From assembly GCA_937942965.1 (NCBI GenBank), contig CALDGN010000029.1, positions 1-9,885 of the forward strand: 9,885 nucleotides of DNA. The letters run 5' to 3'. The position numbers and the translations under genes were made by a program. Under the pieces are notes generated by a model. It was given only the letters and a program-made list of their open reading frames with translations. It was not told the DNA's origin and ran no database searches. The DNA is from an uncultured Acidimicrobiales bacterium. GTDB taxonomy: Bacteria > Actinomycetota > Acidimicrobiia > Acidimicrobiales > UBA10347. Positions 8,301 to 9,885 of this stretch are shown piece after piece (the first letter of the stretch is position 1; each line of letters begins with the position of its first letter).

Positions 8301-9516
8301 GCCGACCGACGATGGTGGTTGTGCAATCACCGACTACGACGTTCGCATCTCAGGGGAAACGCAGACGTCGACGACGACCGAGAACTTCTTGACCGTGACG
8401 GGTCTCACCAACGGCGTTCCCTATGCGTTCGAGGTACGGGCGAACAATGTGCTCGGCGGGTCGACGTGGACGCAGAGCAATTCGGTGACGCCACGTGGCT
8501 TGCCGATCTGCGGCGGCGGCTTCCAGCTGACCACCATCGACCTCACCGGTGCGACGTTCACCTGGAACGAAGCCAACGCCAACGGCGCTGCGAACCTGGC
8601 CTACGAGTTCAACGTCAACGGTGCTGGTTGGCAAGCGGCAGGATTCGACGGGCATCACATCATCACGTTGGCGAGCGACACCCAGTACCAACTGCAGATG
8701 CGAGCGACGAACGACCTCGGTGCAAGCGGGACGTGTGGAACGGCGAGCTTCCAAAGCTGCCCGAGCGCGCCGCCAGCACCCGGTAAACCGACGATCAACG
8801 CGGACATCGCTGCGGCGACCGTCGATGTCGAGTGGCAGGCCGTGACGATTCCGTGCGGTAGCCAGCCGCAGGTCACCGCCGACTTCAATATCGAACGCTA
8901 CGAATACGACATCGAGCACGATTCGGTGATCGGGGTACCTCTGATCGGCGGAAGTCGCCAAGGGACGAACTACTTCGCCCGCGCCTTCCAACCAGGTGAC
9001 TCCTTCCGACTGCGAGTCCGTGCGTGCTACTTCACTGCCTGCGGCGCATGGAGCCCGTGGACTGACACCGTCGACTTCCCTCAGCAAGGCACGGTGACGA
9101 TCAGTGTTGGATCGCCGGCGCAATGGTCAGACGACCCGTCGACGGCCGGACAGCCGAACTCACTTTGCTACCCGAATGTTGCGATCATCTCCGCCGGCGG
9201 CGACCCGAATCAAGGTTGCTACTACGTTCGCATCGTGCTCGAAGGATTCACCGGCCAGGTGTCGGTGCACTGCTATCGCACGACGAACAACGACGAGTCG
9301 CCCTGGAATGGTGAATGGGCCTACTACGGCGGCACCAACCAGGACGCCTCGTGGTTCGCCGCATCAAACAACGCGCAGATGTGCTCCTACACCCAGGCTG
9401 GTCGAGCCGTCGCCGTCGTGGTCAATGGATCACTCTCCGGGCAACCGAACCGCACCCTGGACCTGCCAAGTCCGGCGGTTGTCTCGAACATGCTCGACCC
9501 GTGGCCGACTAACTGA
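2392..9516 (+). CDS. Giant surface protein: signal anchor, beta-propeller, 13 Ig/cadherin-like repeats, six FN3 repeats
   Basis: 2374 residues, probably envelope-anchored and extracellular. Residues 11-31 are a hydrophobic helix after MAMTSRR with no convincing cleavage site, so I read a signal anchor. Residues 43-362 show repeated beta segments of a propeller-like head (for example NSLTVLD, NQVLRID, GNLWTVD) with one Cys pair, C290 and C305. Residues 364-405 are a linker with 24 Asp/Glu of 42 and no Lys/Arg. Thirteen Ig/cadherin-like repeats (407-1660) mostly start NxPP and carry NDxDPDGD, a motif that in related adhesins coordinates calcium. Six FN3-like repeats (1661-2230) and a four-Cys domain (2233-2374) follow. 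No LPXTG motif or C-terminal membrane helix is present. As remembered from actinobacterial genomes, similar proteins often sit next to Ser/Thr kinase and MoxR genes; a kinase does start 51 bp downstream. Role is inferred: adhesion, wall-spanning sensing or scaffolding. Start: 2392 is the first in-frame start; ATG 2398 is an alternative. Confidence 0.9.
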   Translation: MAMTSRRSAASLAMLLCIAVIASTIFFALRADGREGTENTTNDGGAWLVNQRAGSIGHLNRQVKELSSAVRIGEAAASIEVYQPLDTVVAHDRSTNSLTVLDQRTHLLLNTVRVPGDARVLRHDNGLIIASATGDQVWNLGSTTLAEVQNLDAIAPSHQGTVDAITTDQRGVLLIAQGNTLLRLNGDLTERISLPSGIGSVDDIVLDGDVAMLRAGNRLVRVEGTEAKLLDGTTGGWQVAGQGSASKTGTISAIDADNQVLRIDTSSGQARVLGRLDGAIPVAPIEHQGCTHALVNRPAQYWVACGDNAPTVTELPGAGNRDLRLRLVNGWVWINDLVSGNLWTVDEEQRLSLVDDWGAVLPLEADDDDEEAGSTDSEDDLVEEVENPDAEDAETIEADEFDEDGVNQPPVAFDDDDHETHQGRPIVINVVGNDEDPDNDVLLVSSVESLAGADADIRATVDGNSIQVTPAPEFVGTLRFLYTITDGRGGSDSASGTVVVARRDGNDNQPPIAVTDVTAITAGERGIIDVLLNDSDPDGDSLVVVEATAPQGTISFDPAGRVIYEASTTSDEGEIELTYVIEDDFGERDTGIIRVSIRLKDSNQPPDARNDGAVTVVSQPVTVNLLTNDTDPDGDDLFVAQRPVLLSPTGIEVFTTITPDGEFVFIPDEAGTYVFSYAASDDEDSDVAQIRVEVSEATRNRPPVAVRDDAVIPLGESRIVYALQNDGDPDGDVVGIVDLNVPPNSGLRVEQFLDLGFRVAVEGSGPARRTFTYSISDGIAEPVSATVVVAIADAETENQAPLAQADTVEIRPGTSVIVPVLDNDFDPEGGALRVVGVSTIGGAEAVVGPGEQSVRISVDPTTSTSFSVSYDVVDDVGNRTAAIIRVRVVPNGEPNRPPVARPDSARAPFETEISIPVTDNDSDPDGDALRVESIATQPDNGVAVVDGATGEVRYRPADGYSGTDRFTYTVVDAFGARTPGEVLIGVMPEPERNRDPIATDDSFITVATGERLELDVLRNDSDPDGDQIRIINFDQPSIGTVDRPLDRSLISYIAPAEQETDETITFEYTIGDARGGRATATVTVLVQATPPLPAGTPIAVDDLFGPVLAGSELRMNVVDNDRDPDGALADLRVSVFDERLTVEGQTIVMVVPNESLTLTYEITDVDGNTASALIELTVTSPKPPVAIDDQAGPYLPGEQFWVDVLANDLDEDGDPAELEIVSVDGAGAIIDDGEVRIIAPDASTQFSYTITDSTGLEASATISVIVTENRAPLVEAGAFETAFEEPVELDLAPLAVDPDGDAIFFSCCDSTRGGAPQVLEAGEDVLRIEFTPDADFSGDAVFTFTADDQAGHIVAGSVTVTVGEQPNRPPAAVEGTAELQKPRAEGVPITTTVDAAALTVDPDPDDTFTWTVESAPQNGLEARMLPDGLLEIIATDQSEVGETSLIWGVADAEGETATANVLITLLAPQNDPPEATAQSLDVPAGNTTTINLSELTFDDDPNEVLGWEIAAAPPTGITVTQTGSSEITVAAAINAVNESTTFEYTVTDRLGEAATAPIDITVGLPDYPLLDAVDDTAETLQEQPVTIPVLANDSDPIGQGLTIVSPGSSLDGAVTASGDSIDFRPNPTFFGSTSFSYTIRDASDTPDREVSATVTIEVTGRPDAPNPPECTPESRIANLTWTTPADNGAPITAYEFTAQGLPDVWSFTPGAVASSTQLTDLENGRSYAFRIRAENIAGWGDWSEYALACTPDIEPERPAPPQVTHGDGWLEVTWTEPANEGSEITEYEVRIGGGSVQTSTDTFLRWTGLDNGTDYTFQVAARNAKGLGEFSTASTPEHPSTTPAAPVIQATTRADLVGAQASGILEVNWTPVPVSQDGGDTITEYRIELRIVGNSDTTTAIAPGANTSSYVWSGLPNGRDFEFRVYAVNRDGDSPPSGWSAALRPCTVPASPPTVSAAAGDTDAQVTWVVPTDDGGCAITDYDVRISGETQTSTTTENFLTVTGLTNGVPYAFEVRANNVLGGSTWTQSNSVTPRGLPICGGGFQLTTIDLTGATFTWNEANANGAANLAYEFNVNGAGWQAAGFDGHHIITLASDTQYQLQMRATNDLGASGTCGTASFQSCPSAPPAPGKPTINADIAAATVDVEWQAVTIPCGSQPQVTADFNIERYEYDIEHDSVIGVPLIGGSRQGTNYFARAFQPGDSFRLRVRACYFTACGAWSPWTDTVDFPQQGTVTISVGSPAQWSDDPSTAGQPNSLCYPNVAIISAGGDPNQGCYYVRIVLEGFTGQVSVHCYRTTNNDESPWNGEWAYYGGTNQDASWFAASNNAQMCSYTQAGRAVAVVVNGSLSGQPNRTLDLPSPAVVSNMLDPWPTN
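2518..3477 (+). other. Beta-propeller-like head domain of the giant protein
   Basis: Residues 43-362 contain about seven or eight weakly related units of roughly 40 residues, each with a hydrophobic strand and a turn ending in L-x-(V/L/R)-(D/N/E). Examples are AWLVNQRAGSIGHLN (46-60), DTVVAHDRSTNSLTVLD (86-102), VLLIAQGNTLLRLNG (172-186), ISAIDADNQVLRID (251-264) and GWVWINDLVSGNLWTVD (330-346). This spacing fits propeller blades. C290 and C305, in GCTHA and WVACGD, probably form a disulfide. The blade count is uncertain by eye. Confidence 0.6.
3610..7371 (+). repeat. Array of 13 Ig/cadherin-like repeats (about 86-103 residues each)
   Basis: Protein-level tandem repeat. Units start near residues 407, 508, 603, 700, 798, 895, 993, 1096, 1182, 1269, 1367, 1470 and 1566. 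A canonical unit runs NxPPVAxxD, a LxNDxDPDGDxLxV turn, then an aromatic strand such as FxYTIxDxxG, then a closing T/V-rich strand. This matches bacterial Ig-like/cadherin-like domains that bind calcium between modules. DNA of the units differs at many synonymous sites, so the array is old rather than freshly amplified. Units 8 and 9 are shorter; units 10-12 lack the ND-DPDGD turn in normal form. Confidence 0.85.
7372..9081 (+). repeat. Array of six fibronectin type III-like repeats
   Basis: Units start near residues 1661, 1756, 1842, 1950, 2037 and 2125. Units 1-4 show the FN3 signature: a Trp in the B strand (LTWTTPADNG, EVTWTEPANEG, EVNWTPV, QVTWVVPTDDG), then I-x-x-Y, then L-NG-x-Y-x-F-x-V-x-A-x-N. 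Units 5 and 6 are divergent but keep the Trp (FTWNEANANG, VEWQAV) and the late strand (YQLQMRATNDLG, FRLRVRACYFTACG). Ten cysteines fall in this array, concentrated toward its end, unlike the Ig-like array, which has only two. Confidence 0.82.
9088..9513 (+). other. C-terminal four-Cys domain of the giant protein
   Basis: Residues 2233-2374 form a separate domain with four cysteines (C2259, C2276, C2294, C2331), opening GTVTISVGSPAQ. It has C-YYVRIVLEGF-VSVHCY, a Trp- and Tyr-rich middle (EWAYYGG), and CSYTQAGRAVAVVVNG near the end. From memory, a similar pattern (C, then V-GF, then V-CY, then C-Y-G-V-V-V-DG) recurs in extracellular ends of actinobacterial FN3 proteins and kinases. That resemblance is recall, not a search result. 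Two disulfides are expected. Confidence 0.5.
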
Positions 9517-9567
9517 TGACCCACCGGATGACCGCGTAGGCTCGCGGCCGGCGACCGAGGGACTTCT
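9517..9567 (+). promoter_or_regulatory. Short spacer with ribosome binding site for the kinase gene
   Basis: The 51-bp gap has GAGGGA at 9557-9562, five bases before the GTG at 9568, a good Shine-Dalgarno at normal spacing that supports this start. A TAGGCT hexamer at 9537-9542 could be a -10 element giving the kinase its own promoter, but no convincing -35 is seen. No terminator hairpin with a T tract lies between the genes, so read-through from the giant gene is possible. Confidence 0.5.
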
Positions 9568-9885
9568 GTGCACATCGAGGGGCTCGACAATCTGACGCCC
9601 GAAGGTTCGGGTGGCTTCAGCCAGGTCTTCCGCGCGACCGAAACCAGTTTCGACCGCACGGTCGCGGCCAAGGTCCTCAACTTCCGCCTCGACGACCCCG
9701 AGGACCGCATCCGCTTCGAGCGCGAATGCCAGGCGATGGCCCAGCTCTCGGACCATCCCTACATCGTGCCCCTGTACTCCACGACCTATACCGACGAGGG
9801 CTACCCCGTCATCATCATGGAGTTCTTCACCGGCGGCACACTCTGGGCTCAGGCTCGCAAGGGCGCAGGCCTTGAGCGACTTCTT
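9568..9885 (+). CDS. Hanks-type Ser/Thr protein kinase, N-terminal part, cut by window end
   Basis: The frame opens at GTG 9568 and stays open to the last base, giving the first 106 residues of a eukaryotic-like Ser/Thr kinase. Seen: the glycine-rich ATP loop GSGGFSQVF (13-21); VAAKVL with the ATP-anchoring Lys35; helix C in RIRFERECQAMAQLSDHPYIV, with Glu53 as the expected salt-bridge partner; and the hinge strand VIIMEFFTGGTL (81-92). The catalytic HRD loop, DFG motif and any membrane or sensor region lie beyond the window, so activity and topology cannot be judged. The third glycine of the ATP loop is Ser18, which is common in GRGGFSTVY-type bacterial kinases. The start has GAGGGA five bases upstream. 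It follows the giant surface-protein gene in the same direction and may be co-transcribed with it. Confidence 0.92.
   Translation, partial: MHIEGLDNLTPEGSGGFSQVFRATETSFDRTVAAKVLNFRLDDPEDRIRFERECQAMAQLSDHPYIVPLYSTTYTDEGYPVIIMEFFTGGTLWAQARKGAGLERLL

Noticed and set aside
9543..9562. Terminator hairpin between the giant gene and the kinase
   Set aside because: GC-rich CGGCCG is a short palindrome without loop or T tract.

Overview
The window is GC-rich, strongly G/C-biased at third codon positions, and almost fully coding. Protein style suggests an actinomycete (Actinomycetota): very acidic secreted proteins, Pro-Thr wall-spanning linkers, an SH3/L,D-transpeptidase-like domain, a giant Ig-like/FN3 surface protein next to a Hanks-type kinase. 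Acidimicrobiia is a plausible class, but that is an impression and no marker gene proves it. No tRNA, rRNA, CRISPR array, insertion sequence or phage gene was seen.

Layout: (1) 12-566, plus strand, a small flavin-reductase-like protein. (2) 575-2197, minus strand, convergent with the first gene: a type II membrane protein. It carries a short TDLTN repeat inside the cell, one membrane segment, and outside two Pro-Thr linkers flanking an SH3-like plus L,D-transpeptidase-like domain. The catalytic His and Cys motifs of that domain are missing, and the protein ends in a four-unit Cys-pair repeat. (3) 2198-2391, a divergent intergenic region that should hold the promoters of both flanking genes. 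(4) 2392-9516, plus strand, one 2374-residue surface protein: signal anchor, beta-propeller-like head, 42-residue acidic linker, 13 Ig/cadherin-like repeats, six FN3-like repeats, and a C-terminal four-Cys domain. (5) 9568-9885, plus strand, the first 106 residues of a Ser/Thr protein kinase that runs off the window.

How they may work together (inference): two divergently transcribed genes make extracytoplasmic, envelope-anchored proteins, one resembling a dead peptidoglycan-binding enzyme and the other a long, probably calcium-stiffened stalk. The kinase 51 bp downstream lies in the same direction as the giant gene. As remembered, giant Ig-like/FN3 proteins in actinobacteria often sit beside kinase, phosphatase, FHA and MoxR genes. 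A surface-sensing or cell-envelope regulatory locus is therefore a reasonable hypothesis. The most unusual items are the pseudo-L,D-transpeptidase with its Cys-pair tail and the mosaic organisation of the giant protein.
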